From Mayamaea pseudoterrestris (lineage: Eukaryota; Bacillariophyta; Bacillariophyceae; Sellaphorales; Sellaphoraceae), in contig BROI01000021.1 in NCBI GenBank assembly GCA_027923505.1, forward strand, positions 310,001-374,000: DNA of 64,000 nucleotides, read 5' to 3'. The position numbers and the translations under genes were made by a program. The notes under the pieces are model-generated. The model had not been told where the DNA came from, searched no databases, and worked only from the letters and a program-made list of their open reading frames with translations. Positions 41,701 through 53,154 of the stretch are shown in pieces. Every line of letters starts with the position of its first letter. Positions within the stretch are counted from its first letter, which is position 1.

Positions 41701-44700
41701 TGCTCAATCACGTTCTGCTCTTGCTCGCCAAGCTTGTCTGAACGCCCGAGACTGCTAGTCAACAACTGCCGAAGGTGAGTAGACACGCTTGAACGCAGCG
41801 GCTCTCTGCATGTGACAAGTGCCAGACTACCAGCAAGGTTAGCGACCATAAGTTGACCTGCCTTTCTCAACTTGCCCTCGTCGCTCTCCATCGCGAAGTC
41901 TTTCGTTACGATTTCTTTGGTTGTAATACACGCGATGGTGACACTGCGCTCAACGACTGGTTGAATAATCTCGCGAATCGCTCGATCTAATGCAACCGGA
42001 ACCACTTTCTTGAGCACGACGAAGGTCAAACCTGCTAGTCCCGCACCACCCTGTGACTGCAACAGCTGCGTCAAATTTGGATTTACTGTGACATATGAAG
42101 CCAAGTTAGGAATCATCGTATCTTGCTGATCACCCAATCTATTGGCTTCAGAAACAGATGGAAGAGGTAGCGTCAAAGTATGCGCATCCGGACTCCCAAT
42201 AGCCCGTACTGAAGGCAATCCTGTAGTTGATGCAACTGGTTTCTGCGCGACACTGGTGGGCTTAATGTTAAAGTCGGGGTTACGATCCTTCACTGCAGGA
42301 ATACGACCGCCAAGAATGTTGATACGAAGCGGTATGTCTTCCAATTTAATGCCAAGATTTTTGCATAATACTTCAACCTCGAACTTGATATTCATCTTCA
42401 ACCCATCCACATTGTAAACAGACCGAAAAACAGCGAGTATGCTCATGACCCAAGGGTTTGGCGGACGGAAAATGATAGACGTTTTACACCCTTCAATGGT
42501 CTTTGCAAGAAAAGGCGCCACAGCAATCAATTTGCCCGTCTCGTAACCTTGAAGTAATAGCTCTTTGCAGTCTAACATGATTTGGAGAATCGGGCGGTTC
42601 TTCGCTAGAGTAATCTGACCTAACCATATACCGAGATTCTTCAAATAACTTCGCTCTGACGACGAAGTCGTAATCTTCGGCGACCGCAACAGTTTCCCAA
42701 TGTTGTGATACACGCTGTTTAAGATCGCTTCCGTGAGACCCTTGCCGTATTCGCCCAGATTGTCAAGGAACGACAGATAAAGAGAATGGAAGTTGGCTTG
42801 AGTACTGATGCGTTTTACCACAAGAAAATGGCCGAGCCAACCGAAGTATTTTGGCTCAAGCATGTCCTTCAACTCTTTCGCCTTTTGCTCAATGTTCGAT
42901 GGCGCAAGATTATTAACGAGGAACTGCACACGGTCCAGCACAGCGTCGGGAGGCGCCTCAAACTCCTTGTCAGCATCGGCGACATCATTAACGGCTCGCC
43001 CCAGTTTCGGCCCGAATTCGGCCACACGAACTGTTTCGATTTCAACCGGCAAATCCGGAACTATTTGGACTTCTCGACTTGTCGACGATACAGAAGCATC
43101 GATAGCCGGAGTCGGAACTGGTCCACTTCCTGCGGAAGCCGCAGCGCGAGCTTGACTTTTCGCCATTTCGGATTCAATTTCAGCCACAAGATCAGCGTAA
43201 CCTTCCTTCAAATGCGGAATTTGCACAATGTGCGAGCAGTACTGTGGCCATTCATGAAGCCGCCCTTTGAACTGCTCTAGAGCAAACATGCCGAATTTAA
43301 ACATTTTCCCACCACTTGTGGTCGCCCCGGGTGGCGACGGAGGCTTTCGAAGCGCTTCGAGTACATACCGGAGGGCAATTCCCAATGTAATGCTGCTAAC
43401 CAACTGCTCCTGGATGAGAGCGCCAAATAGAATTCCAGTTATGCGAAGTTCTTTTTCAGGGTACTTGGAGAAGAACCGATACTCGTCAAAGAGGTTATGA
43501 ACCATGCAGGCGAAGATCTCGTTCTCTTTTGTGTTCCCAGAAGACTTGAACCTTTTCAACATCTCCACGACTTCGCCGATACTTTGCTCCGACGTATATA
43601 TCTTTTGAAAATAAGCAGTGGCCATTTCTTCGACATCATCCGACGCAGGGGGCATGCCCATGCCAGTTGTTCCAACTCCTGTACCGACATTTCCTATGCC
43701 CCGGTTTTGAACCGCCAAGACGCCACGAAGCGAAGGAAAGCGAGCGACACAGGCTTCAATCAGCGACTTAATGTTCTCGCCAAGAGTCGCCCCGTAGCTC
43801 ATTGTCCCCAAACCGGAAACATTTTGATTCAAAAGACCAGGGTCCAAGACCAGCAAGAGCTGCAACGAAATAGCGATATTCTCAATGCTCACGAAAGGTT
43901 TGCTATTCCCATCAGTTCCCGATCCTCCCACTCGTGGACCCGCTGTCATGTAGTTCTTGCGTAGAAACGCGACGATAGCTACAGCGAATGCCCCCACTGT
44001 ATTTTTGGACAGGAACTTCTCATTCAGCCATGGCTTCAATTGCAAGTAATCGTTATCCGCCATGACAAAAGCGACAGCAATGCTAAACTCCGCATCCTTA
44101 TTGCCGTTCAAAAGGGACGCCACCGCGTCCGTAGGCGAAGGTAAAAGTCTCGCTATATTGATGATATGCATAATACCAGCATACCGCACATGTGGAGGGT
44201 CCCCTGCCGTGTGGCGCCACGCCTCGAAGCAAGCAGCAGTGACAGTCGACGGCGATATGGCGTAGAGTCGGCATAAAGCAGCCGGTCCATTTTGTACCCG
44301 ATGCTGGCCATTCGGTCGAAAAAACAGCGGAATCAATTCTCGCATTAATTCCGCCTTGATCTGCAGACCACTATTGACAATGACATCGCTCCCAGGTTCT
44401 CCTTGCGCCGCAGCATTCGCGGCACTCAGCTGGAATCTGACTAATGAGCACAACAAAACCTCGGGACAGCTCAGCAAGCATTTGACAAAGAGGTCTCGTA
44501 CGCGACGGTACAGAGCTGGATTGTCTGAAAGGTACAAAAGACGCTGCAGAACTTGAAAAGATGCCCAAAACTGCACATTGGGAGCCGAGTTATCTCCCGC
44601 TGGCGGAGCAACCGCTGCATCATTCATCTCTTCGTCGTTCAATGGTACGACAAAAAGATTTGATGGAGTGGCGGCAATGCATTCCAACACCGACAACTGT

Positions 44701-45878
44701 CCTTCTCCCATCATCCAAGTAGACGTAAACGCGCTCAACGGCGGGTTCGTCGTCGCCCCGGCGCGATACAAATCAAGCAGCGTCCGAAATTGGTTGACAT
44801 CCTTCATGCGAAAATTCGGCATATCCCACATTCGAGCGACCATTGTCCAGTCCTTGTTGGCGTAATCCTCGCTCAAGACTTGCGCGACAACCTTGAGGTT
44901 CCATCCACCGTTAGATGACGCAGCTACATCATGACCACCGCGGCCCGAGAGAATGCTGCTCAAAAGCGCCGACGACATTAACGCATTCTGCTGGTCACCC
45001 GTCGTCGCATTGGCCTTATCTGAGAAGAAGTAAATGAGCAAGGCGAGCGATGCTTCATTCATCTGTCCATTTGTCATGGAAACATCCTGCAGAATTTCGC
45101 GGAGCGTTGCTGGCGATCGCGTGCACGACGGACCAACGTCAGACAAAATAGCAGCCAAATTGTTCTCCGACAGTACCGGGTGAAGATTATTGTGGAAACC
45201 TGACGAAAGGTTATTGCTAGACATTTCGATGGTAGACGTGTTTGTAAGTTGCGTTACTTCCGCTCGCAAACGTTCCTGTAGGCTTGTAATTCGAGCTTGA
45301 TCGTCTATCAAAGCTGAATGCTTGTTTAATACAATAGAAATTGCTTGCTTTGCGCTCGGACTCCAAGTTCGTATAGTCTCTGGCGTAGCGTTGCCGACAA
45401 TGTCTCGCAGTTCAAGAGCTTGCGATGCAGTGTTGGCAGAGTAGTCTTTCCCAACTGAATCAATCTGAATGAATGACAGGAAAAGAGAAGAATTATGATT
45501 AGAATACATAATTGAAAGAGGTGAGCCGAAGAGAGGACGAAGCCTTTCCATGCTATTGCGAAACAGACCAATTGGCAATTCGCAACATCTGCTCGCGTCA
45601 AGTGACACACGTACCAGAAACCGAATAAACTGTTCCTGCACTTGATGTGGTGAAAAAATCAGCTGCTTCCTCACAGCCTTGCCGTAGGCTTCGACGAGGA
45701 GAGCCCCGACGCGGGGCGCTACAAAGGCTGTCCCAGTCGGCGTGCTCTGCTGCTGCGATGATACTCGACGAAGCAAAACACTGCGGGTCGGATCAAAGTC
45801 CGCTCGTGACGATTCCGTATTGGAGTTTTGGGTTTGATCGTTCTGTCTTGCAGCACCTGAGCTCATGGGCCATGGCAA
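38800..45878 (-). CDS. CNOT1: CNOT1, scaffold of the CCR4-NOT deadenylase complex
   Basis: Exons 45878-39884 and 39809-38800 (74-bp intron) give 2334 residues, the usual CNOT1 size. ATG 45866 is a close alternative start. CNOT1 holds the CAF1/CCR4 deadenylases and NOT2/3/9, controlling mRNA poly(A) shortening and translation. From N to C, an N-terminal HEAT region precedes the MIF4G-type CAF1-binding domain (VQFLVNNLAPSNIEQKAKEL, HFLVVKRISTQANFHSLYL). DUF3819/CNOT9-binding follows (VPVALDRAIREIIQPVVERS, then AMESDEGKLRKAGQLMVANL). The Not1 C-terminal superfamily runs across the splice (VMPG|FAFAWFELVSHRHFLP) to YPFTRCATEIEKVFESV. Ser/Thr/Gln-rich linkers separate the domains. It is convergent with myosin and divergent from the fasciclin gene. 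Confidence 0.96.
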
Positions 45879-46285
45879 CAGGAGTTGCCGCGGTTTCTTG
45901 CTTGTTGAAAGTGATTATGTTGCGTGAGAATGCGTGATTGCCTCTCGTTTTTGTGTGGGATGGATCATGGTGGTGGCGCTTGCGGCGGCTGTCGACTGTC
46001 ACGAGTTGGCTCGTGTGCTTTCCAGTATTGGTGCGACTCGGACGTCACGTGCGACATCGCCAAAACCGATCGAGGTGCCAACCGCGAACAAGGCAAGAGC
46101 GAATTGATTTTCGTTCCGACTGACTGCCAAAGCATCACCTGCCTTTTTCTAACAGTACATTGCATCTCGCTCCTCAGCCTGACGACGAAACGCAACAACG
46201 CCTTGTATCTGTAACTTGGCGCCTGAGGGAAGGAGTCGAAAGACGGACTACATAACTCATAAGATATAGACCAGCACCTCTGACC
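45879..46285. promoter_or_regulatory. Divergent promoter with overlapping CRE half-site and G-box
   Basis: This 407-bp region lies between CNOT1 (-) and fasciclin (+). At 46041-46051 a GACGTCACGTG block overlaps an ACGTCA half-site (46042-46047) with a CACGTG palindrome (46046-46051), both bZIP/bHLH-type targets. No gene is supported. Confidence 0.4.
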
Positions 46286-48355
46286 ATGATGCTCGGAACC
46301 ACAAGTTGGCGATGGATTTTGGTCTTTTGCATGTTCGCAAGATTATGCAACGGTCAACAGCCGACAAGCAGTGCTCAAACGATTGCAGACGTGCTCCAAA
46401 ACGACTCGAACTACGATTCGTTGGTGGCAGCGCTCGACACGGCAGGACTTCTGGCCGACTTGAGCGGGTCAGGTCCATTTACACTATTTGCTCCGTCAAA
46501 CTCGGCGCTAGCAATGGTTCCAGACGGATATTTGAAAACATTAACGACTGATCCAGGATATATCATTCATTTACAGAATCTATTGGCGTTTCATGTTGAC
46601 ATTGAAGCTCCATTGGAAGCGGCCGACTTGACCGACGGTCGAGAACTTCTCATGGCCAACGAAGAATATCTGACTGTCTCTAATAGTGGCGGAGTGATAT
46701 CACTTGGAAACAATGACGGAGCTTCCGCGACAGTGCTTGTACCAGACGAGGCCGTCGTTTCCAATGGCGTCCTTCACCAGCTCGATCAAGCACTTTTGCC
46801 CAAATTTGTCTTTACAAACGTTTACAATGAGACTGGCGTCTTTTTTCAAAACTTGCTCGCGACTGCTGGTCTCGTCGATTTTGTCATGTCGGGTGAATTC
46901 ACAATCATCTTGCCGTCCAACGAAGCTTTTGTCGGTGTACCTTCGGATGTTTTCGCCGATGTCGACGAGCTGACCAAGATATTGCAGTACCACATGATTG
47001 ACCAGGTTCTTCCTCCGCAGCAACTACAGAATGGGCAGTACAAAACGGTCAATGGTGAATCGCTTGTTGTCAGCGTGTCGGATGATGGAAAGTCAGTCAC
47101 ATTTGATGGCATTCCGGTGCAGGGCGTTAATCTCGCCAGCAATGGGCTCATCTACGCGATCGACGCGGTCCTCTTTCCTGGGCAAGACGTTCCAACGTTT
47201 GCGCCACAACCAACGACTGCGCCCGTGTCAATGGCGCCAACCGTTGCAGGACAGCCGAACGCAGAGCAAGCACCATCTATTGTCCCCACCGCAACCAGCA
47301 TGAGCGATCCAAACCTTGCCGACGTGATTGAAGCAGCGGATGACTTGAAGAGCATGGCACTCGCTCTCCAGGTGTCATCACTTTTGGATCAGGTGCGCAG
47401 CATTGAATCCGCCACCATCTTTGCGCCGATTGACGAAGCATTTCTGCAAGTCAACCAAGATCTCATGTCGGCCTTGTTTGAACCAGAATGGGTTGCGCAT
47501 TTGCAGAGCTTGTTGGCACTCCACGCTGTTTCGCCGGATGTCTTGTATGCAGCAAATATCAGCGACGGTGCATCTGTGACCACGCTCAGTGGAGAAGCAA
47601 TTAGCTTTGTTGTTGGTGATGAAGGATCTGTATTTGTCAATGGGCCCGACGGCACCGGAGGTGTGGTGATTGAAGCGGATGTGCCAGCCAGCAATGGAGT
47701 CCTTCATAAACTCGACACCCTTCTGCTGCCGTCGTGGGTTGACCAAGACTTGCTAGCGATTGGTGCACAAATAGACGAGATTGCGACGTTCATGGGATTA
47801 ATAACAAGCACCGGCCTTGATCAATCTGTCGCTACAGGTTTATTTACACTTTTGGCACCATCGGAAGACGCCTTCAGTAAGCTGATGCAAGGTGGTAATC
47901 AGACATTGACAGACTCAGCCAACGTTGAAGAGCTCACTAAAAGATTGCAGTATCATATGATTCCAAGGCTTATACCGACACAACTGTTGACAAACTCGAC
48001 AATAGCAACTTTGGAAGGAAGCAACATTTTGGCCTCGGTTGTACCAGGCCAGCAAGTCAAATTTAATGATGCGTCAGCCTTGTTCGTCGACATTCCTGCC
48101 AACAACGGATTGATCTATATAATAGACAAAGTGATGGAAATTCAGGATTATACTGATTCACCTACGATTGCTTCACCAGCCGCTGGTAGTACATTGACAC
48201 CAAGTGAAGCTCCCGCTTTAACTGCTCCGTCATTGCCTGTCTCCCCAACACCAAGCGGTCCAGTAACGAACAATGACACATCTGGCTGCGCATATTTGAT
48301 GAGTGAAATTGTGTTTATCTTGTGTGCGTTTATTTCGCTGGCTATCATATTCTAG
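46286..48355 (+). CDS. Secreted, probably GPI-anchored protein with four fasciclin (FAS1) domains
   Basis: Single exon, 689 residues. The signal peptide is about 1-24 (WILVFCMFARLCNG). Four FAS1 domains occur as two pairs: about 30-165, 170-300, 350-485 and 490-625. Each shows the FAS1 H1/H2 signature, for example FTLFAPSNSALAMVP and SNGVLHQLDQALLP in the first and FTLLAPSEDAFSKL and NNGLIYIIDKVM in the last. A PT-rich linker separates the pairs (TTAPVSMAPTVAG) and a second precedes the C-terminus. The tail ends in a hydrophobic segment (MSEIVFILCAFISLAIIF) after small residues, fitting a GPI signal or a type I anchor. FAS1 proteins mediate cell adhesion, plausibly to the frustule or extracellular polysaccharide here. 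Confidence 0.93.
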   Translation: MMLGTTSWRWILVFCMFARLCNGQQPTSSAQTIADVLQNDSNYDSLVAALDTAGLLADLSGSGPFTLFAPSNSALAMVPDGYLKTLTTDPGYIIHLQNLLAFHVDIEAPLEAADLTDGRELLMANEEYLTVSNSGGVISLGNNDGASATVLVPDEAVVSNGVLHQLDQALLPKFVFTNVYNETGVFFQNLLATAGLVDFVMSGEFTIILPSNEAFVGVPSDVFADVDELTKILQYHMIDQVLPPQQLQNGQYKTVNGESLVVSVSDDGKSVTFDGIPVQGVNLASNGLIYAIDAVLFPGQDVPTFAPQPTTAPVSMAPTVAGQPNAEQAPSIVPTATSMSDPNLADVIEAADDLKSMALALQVSSLLDQVRSIESATIFAPIDEAFLQVNQDLMSALFEPEWVAHLQSLLALHAVSPDVLYAANISDGASVTTLSGEAISFVVGDEGSVFVNGPDGTGGVVIEADVPASNGVLHKLDTLLLPSWVDQDLLAIGAQIDEIATFMGLITSTGLDQSVATGLFTLLAPSEDAFSKLMQGGNQTLTDSANVEELTKRLQYHMIPRLIPTQLLTNSTIATLEGSNILASVVPGQQVKFNDASALFVDIPANNGLIYIIDKVMEIQDYTDSPTIASPAAGSTLTPSEAPALTAPSLPVSPTPSGPVTNNDTSGCAYLMSEIVFILCAFISLAIIF

Positions 48356-48743
48356 TGTGCTGGGTAAAATGAATCTGTAATGCGTTAGATTGACTTGTTA
48401 CCAATGAAGAAATAATCAGTGCTGCACAAGCTGTACAAGTACCGGCAGTGTATGTCGACAAGAGCAGTTACACTGTGCTGTCCGTAGTCCGCCAATCTAT
48501 TGAACGGCCGCTTCAAATGCCAAGTAAATGTGCCTTTATACAACTACCCGAAGATCTTATAGACAAAGACTGTTCAAATAATGAGTAATTAAACATTGCT
48601 AACACGTGCCGAGGCATTGTTGCTGCCGTTATTCTCAGTGGGCGCGACAGCATTTGTTCTCACATTCCAAGCTTTACCGATACGTCAAGTTTGACGAGTT
48701 TAGGAGACAGGTGCTCAAAGACGGCTACGCAGGCACAAATCTC
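48356..48743. other. Convergent intergenic region
   Basis: This 388-bp stretch separates the 3' ends of the fasciclin gene and the orphan gene. I see no gene, repeat or structure in it. Confidence 0.4.
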
Positions 48744-50573
48744 CTATGAACTGTACGAGTCACTGTCGCTCGAGCTGTCATGAAACATAAGTTTCCCGTC
48801 TTCCCACTCCTGTAAAAAAGTCTCCACTGTCATATGACGCAATAGATCCTCGGTTTTCTCAAACTGTGAATTTGCCTTGTCGGTAAGTTGATTTACCAGC
48901 TGTAAACGCGCAGCAAGGCGATCCTGCTTTTCGATCGCCGATATCTTAGCCACAAGAACTAGCTTCTTCTCCAATAAAGTTGAGTCCGTGGTATTATCGT
49001 TCAACTCATGAAACCGCTGCTGTGTGCTGCGAACGAATGCGATGAAAAGCATACGGGTCTTATGGTGAGCCTCTGATAACTCATCCAGTTGCTTTTGCCT
49101 AATGAACGCCTGAACCTGTACAGCTTTCGTATTGATTTTCATTTTGCGTATCGTTGCGCTTGTCGGCTCATCATCGCCATCGCTTTCGAAATCAAATAAA
49201 TGGTCCACATCAATGCTGTCATCGCCATTTCCGCCGGTAGAAAGATCACTTCCATCTGCTTCGGTTTGCTCAATTGCAAAGTCTCCGGTTTGCCACTGGC
49301 TTGTAGAACATCGGCGCGATTCGCCGGAGCCGCTCGCCAAGGACATGTCCAGTAATTCTTTCGGGTCTACGCGCGAAACTTCGTCTCCTGGTTCCAGTAA
49401 AAAGCCCTCTTGGGAATCCGAAGTTGATGAATTAAGCAGCGGTGCTCGCGAGACTTGTTGGCTCTCGAGCTGCCCTTTTGATTCTTTACGCCTCGAAATC
49501 GTTTTCAAACGGCGGTTGGCTCCGGATCCGCGATCACTATCGCTGTCGCTACTCAAATTGGATGCATGTGCAGCATCTCCACGATTAGTCATTTGTAGCA
49601 ATTGATGTGCAGTGTCTCGCTTTGCGCTGCCCTTGTTGCGTGTGACGACGACAGCAGTGCTCCCAACGCCATCTTGCATTTTCAGCTGGTAGTCAACCCA
49701 AAGAACCGGCCGGTATTTTAGTGGCAGTGCGTCAATCGAAGGAACCTTTTCCCCATTGAAACTGGCGTACCACCCAAGAATTAAAGATACATTCTTGCTC
49801 GTTTTCCAAAGTTCAAAAAACTGCTTGCCGTTCAATGCGTACTTTTCCATTAGCATGTCGATGATCATTTTGCGCTCGTCCTTGCCTACACGGAATCTTC
49901 CGCCAATCGACTGCGCGCGCGAGAAAAGGAACGTCCATATTTCGTCGGAAATGAGAGCGAAACTTAGAGCGCAAAAAACCATATAGGGCCGAGGTTTGCC
50001 TGCTTCCTCGTGTAGCAATCCAAACACAGCGGAGCCATCGACGGACCAGCGCTTGTTTCGCTTTTTCATTCGCTTCTTCCGAGCGCTAAAGGCCATGAAG
50101 GGCCGAGGAGGTCCGCCTGATTCCTCGTGTAGCAATTTAAACGCAGCGGAGTCATTGACGGACGAGAGCTTGTATCTTTCTCGCATTCGCTTGCTCATTA
50201 GATGGTACTCGATAATGTCGCGGCATTTCTCAATGTCATTCTTGAAAGGCCCGATTGTACGTTCAAATACTGCGACATTAATGCCGCAGTGTTCGGAAAT
50301 ATATGTGCTCGCTGCAGCATTTCTTTCGTGAAGGCTTTCCACCCATGGTTGAAGCTCTTCCAGCACAAACTCGTGAGATTTGTCGTCGGCATTTTCCTCG
50401 CCATCTGACTCGGAGCGTTTGTTCGATACTTTCTTGTCGCTGCGTCCAGAAACGACAGTGCCACGGTTCGTCGCTACCAATGCTTCCTTGTAGGAAGGCC
50501 CATGAAGCTGACGATTCTCACCATCGGTAGACATCTTGCTTTCGTTTCTATGTAATACTGCTTGCACTGTCAC
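48744..50573 (-). CDS. Orphan protein with a tandemly duplicated 38-residue module
   Basis: Single exon, 609 residues; ATG 50534 (MSTDGENRQ) is an alternative start 13 codons in. I do not recognise the family. Two adjacent copies of a basic/hydrophobic module lie at about 130-205: KRMRERYKLSSVNDSAAF then LLHEESGGPPRPFMAF, and KRMKKRNKRWSVDGSAVF then LLHEEAGKPRPYMVF. A globular-looking segment follows (FELWKTSKNVSLILGWYASF, YRPVLWVDYQLKM). The rest is Ser/Asp-rich and disordered, with a helical stretch (VQAFIRQKQLDELSEAHHKTRM) and a Ser/Asp tail (HDSSSDSDSYSS). No signal peptide or membrane segment is seen, and several KR clusters suggest the nucleus. The single long open frame and intact duplication favour a real gene. 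Confidence 0.7.
   Translation of the reverse strand: MTVQAVLHRNESKMSTDGENRQLHGPSYKEALVATNRGTVVSGRSDKKVSNKRSESDGEENADDKSHEFVLEELQPWVESLHERNAAASTYISEHCGINVAVFERTIGPFKNDIEKCRDIIEYHLMSKRMRERYKLSSVNDSAAFKLLHEESGGPPRPFMAFSARKKRMKKRNKRWSVDGSAVFGLLHEEAGKPRPYMVFCALSFALISDEIWTFLFSRAQSIGGRFRVGKDERKMIIDMLMEKYALNGKQFFELWKTSKNVSLILGWYASFNGEKVPSIDALPLKYRPVLWVDYQLKMQDGVGSTAVVVTRNKGSAKRDTAHQLLQMTNRGDAAHASNLSSDSDSDRGSGANRRLKTISRRKESKGQLESQQVSRAPLLNSSTSDSQEGFLLEPGDEVSRVDPKELLDMSLASGSGESRRCSTSQWQTGDFAIEQTEADGSDLSTGGNGDDSIDVDHLFDFESDGDDEPTSATIRKMKINTKAVQVQAFIRQKQLDELSEAHHKTRMLFIAFVRSTQQRFHELNDNTTDSTLLEKKLVLVAKISAIEKQDRLAARLQLVNQLTDKANSQFEKTEDLLRHMTVETFLQEWEDGKLMFHDSSSDSDSYSS
49952..50183 (-). repeat. Two-copy tandem duplication of about 114-117 bp inside the orphan gene
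   Basis: On the plus strand, GGGCCGAGG followed by a TTCCTCGTGTAGCAAT block occurs at about 49986 and again at about 50100, with further matches on both sides. The period is 114-117 bp, that is 38-39 codons, so the frame is preserved. The copies differ at many positions, so the duplication is not recent. Confidence 0.75.
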
Positions 50574-50854
50574 CGTTTGGCTTGCTAGAGACGGTCGCTA
50601 TGCGGCGGGAAGTATGCGGTCGACCCAGGTATGCAACTGGCATATACTTGCAAAGTGGGAGACCGTGTTCCGTGTTGATGAGGGCGACGCAGGACCGAAT
50701 CATTAGATCTTGCGAAACGGATTCTAGTCTGAGCGGTACTGAGTGGCGTCACGCAACCACTCACCCTTCGTCGCGGCCATGATGATCATCCGATTCGACA
50801 TTACCAGCCTCATTCATTTGACCGTAAAGGTGCTACAAAACGGACTTTGCTAAC

Positions 50855-52141
50855 ATGCATCTACGGATGATAATGGTTATTATGCGAATTGCATTTTTAG
50901 TACCAAACCGGCTATATGTGCGCGGGTTTTCTAGCAAGCTTTCATTTTCTTTGGCACCGTCCTCGTTAACTTCACAAGGGAGAAGATTGTTAAGTTCTTT
51001 AAGCGACGAGCCGGCGTCATCAGATAAGTCCAGCAAAACTAAGGAAGACCCACTAAGTATCTACAGAAATAAGAACAATAGAGACGATCAAGTCTTTTCG
51101 GCAATGTCAAAGGACGGTGGCATTAAAGTGACGGCATGCACCGTTCGAAATCTCTTGAACGACCTTATGATTCAGCACACCATGACCAAAACACCATCGG
51201 ATATCCTTGGCAGAACAATTGCATGCAGTCTACTTATGGCCAATGGAATCCAGGACGAGCAGGTTGTTCAAATTACCTTGCAGTGTGAGTAATCGCTGTG
51301 TTTGACACATTGACGCGATACGACACAGCAACTAGCCTCATCTTACTTCTCTCTCGTCCTTCATTAAAGCCGATGGACCGATTCGTGGTGTTGTGGCGAT
51401 CGCCAGTGGTACGGGCGAAGTGAGAGGATACGTCGGTAGTCCCATGCTTGGTGACATGTATATTACAGAGGCCATGGGCAAGGGATCTGTACAGATTGTC
51501 AAAAACCATCCATCTTGGCCCCGTCCATACAATGGCATAACATCTATTGTGCACGGTGATGTGGATCGAGACATTGGTGAGGATAGCTTGCTCAGACAAA
51601 TGTTTCGTTCCAGGCGTATCGACTGACTTGATCAACCTCCTTTGTTCCAGGCCTTTACCTTGCCGAAAGTGAACAGCGATCCTGCGCACTGGCGGCAGCC
51701 ACTCACATTGACAATATTCTCTGCAAGGCTGCTGGCGGGTACCTTATTGAACGATTGCCCGACGTCGAACAGGAAACAGTTGCAAAGGTTGAAGCCAACC
51801 TGGCGCGACTGGTTGAGATGGACGGCGGCGATGCATTACCAACCAACTTGCTGCTGAATGGTGTCACACCAGTTGATATCTGCGAAATCATATTGGACGG
51901 CCTCGACATGCAACCATTGCAGCAAATTATGCCTACGTTAAAATGCAAATGCTCGGAGGAGCGACTCATACGGTCACTTCGACTGCTGCCACGCTCCGAA
52001 GTCGACGACATTCTCGCCAAGGAGGAAAAGGTGGAGGCACGGTGCGAGTTTTGCTCCAGGATATACCGGCTATCACCCGACCAGGTTCGTGAGAAGCTAC
52101 AAAATGCATCCGGTGATCCTTCCACCGACGTTGATATATAA
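50855..52141 (+). CDS. hslO: Hsp33-like redox-regulated chaperone, organelle targeted
   Basis: Exons 50855-51284, 51370-51576 and 51651-52141 (introns of 85 and 74 bp) give 375 residues. Hsp33 is a holdase switched on when oxidation releases its zinc and forms disulfides. The core shows ACTVRNLLNDLM, the conserved SDGPIRGVVAIASGTGEVRGYVG segment spanning the first splice site, GSVQIVKNHP and DRDIGLYLAESEQRSCALA across the second. The C-terminal redox switch is complete: CKC in LKCKCSEERL and CEFC in EARCEFCSRIY. A Ser/Arg-rich N-terminus of about 75 residues (RLYVRGFSSKLSFSLAPSS) looks like a mitochondrial or plastid transit peptide. A competing acceptor at 51613 would break the frame. It is convergent with the RS protein, 44 bp apart. 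Confidence 0.92.
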
Positions 52142-52185
52142 TTTTTATCTAGTAACCTTAACAGATTACGCGCAAGCGCACTACT

Positions 52186-53154
52186 TTACTTTCCATCAAA
52201 CTGCTTCCGATTAATCTTTGGTGGCTTGTCAAAATAATAGCCTAATCCAGACTCTCCCATTTTGAAAGCGTAGCCGGGCCGACTGCCCGTAAAGGAAGCA
52301 GAATGTAGGAAGGGCACCGCCATTGATTCCTTGCCTTCTGCGTGCTTTGGCTTACGGTCCTTGTCACTGTCTCGACAGCGCGCCCCGCTATCTTTACGCG
52401 AGCTACTGCTGGAATCATCGGAGGAAGTGTTGCTGCGACCGCGGTGCCTCGTCTTTCGCCGTTGCCGATCCTTGCTCTTGCGCCTCCTTCGTCGCTCGTA
52501 GGAAGACTCGTCCGAATCATCATCTTCGTCGTCGTCATCATCGCCACTACGCCTTCGACTGCGCTTTCGATGCTTTCGCCTTTTGGAACGTCGTCTGTCA
52601 TCGTCATCGGAACTACTTGAATCAGACTCGCTGCTGCTGCTGCTGCTACTTGATCGTCGCTTCTTGTGCTTGCGCTTCTTGCGTTGCTTGCTTGACTTTG
52701 ACTTGCGTTTCTTCTTGTCAACAGCAGCTACCGCCACATACTCATCTTCAGATGACGACAATGGATCATCCTGCAGTCGTGCCTGCTTGCTGATCGCTCC
52801 ATCAGCGTCATTCACTCCAAGTCTGCTTCGCTTCTTCGACTGCTTCAACCCCTGATACATTTTCAATGCAAAGTCATCACGGTTTGCTCCATCCGTCAGA
52901 TTCTGCTGCTTGGCAACGGCCAAGACAGCGTCTCTCGTCTTGTTGGATTGCTCCTCATGCTGAGTATCAACAACTCCAGCGCCTTGTTCGGCATGCGGAT
53001 CATGTCCAATCGTTTTGGACCAAATGGATGACGTCCGGAGGGAAGCGTCAATCGACATGCGATTGTTGTGCGGCATGCGCGTGCGGCCGGATGATGCTGG
53101 CATGGTTATGGTAGTTTCTGATTGTATGAATATATATTGTAGTTGTATTAGCAA
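52186..53154 (-). CDS. RS/SD-rich nuclear protein with a conserved C-terminal GLGYY motif
   Basis: Single exon, 322 residues from 53154. ATG 53103 (MPASSGRTRMPHN) is more plausible because the first 17 residues overlap AT-rich leader sequence. A helical N-terminal part (TRDAVLAVAKQQNLTDGANR) is followed by alternating basic and Ser/Asp-rich runs over about 135-260 (KKKRKSKSSKQRKKRKHKK, polySer then DDDD). These are typical of nuclear-speckle and pre-mRNA-processing proteins. The C-terminus SFTGSRPGYAFKMGESGLGY, then YFD, is a compact conserved motif seen in several small eukaryotic RS-type proteins whose function I cannot name. A role in splicing or transcription is an inference from composition. 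Confidence 0.72.
   Translation of the reverse strand: MLIQLQYIFIQSETTITMPASSGRTRMPHNNRMSIDASLRTSSIWSKTIGHDPHAEQGAGVVDTQHEEQSNKTRDAVLAVAKQQNLTDGANRDDFALKMYQGLKQSKKRSRLGVNDADGAISKQARLQDDPLSSSEDEYVAVAAVDKKKRKSKSSKQRKKRKHKKRRSSSSSSSSESDSSSSDDDDRRRSKRRKHRKRSRRRSGDDDDDEDDDSDESSYERRRRRKSKDRQRRKTRHRGRSNTSSDDSSSSSRKDSGARCRDSDKDRKPKHAEGKESMAVPFLHSASFTGSRPGYAFKMGESGLGYYFDKPPKINRKQFDGK

Noticed and set aside
45465-45510. Intron-like 3' end inside CNOT1 (TCTAAT branch-like site, long pyrimidine tract, ATTCAG on the minus strand).
   Set aside because: No GT donor lies upstream in the phase needed to keep the frame, and the frame is open through the segment. Kept as exon sequence.
52630-52650. GCT triplet run (polySer) and the CAG run at about 19325 (polyQ) as special microsatellites.
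   Set aside because: Short triplet runs within disordered coding regions are ordinary.
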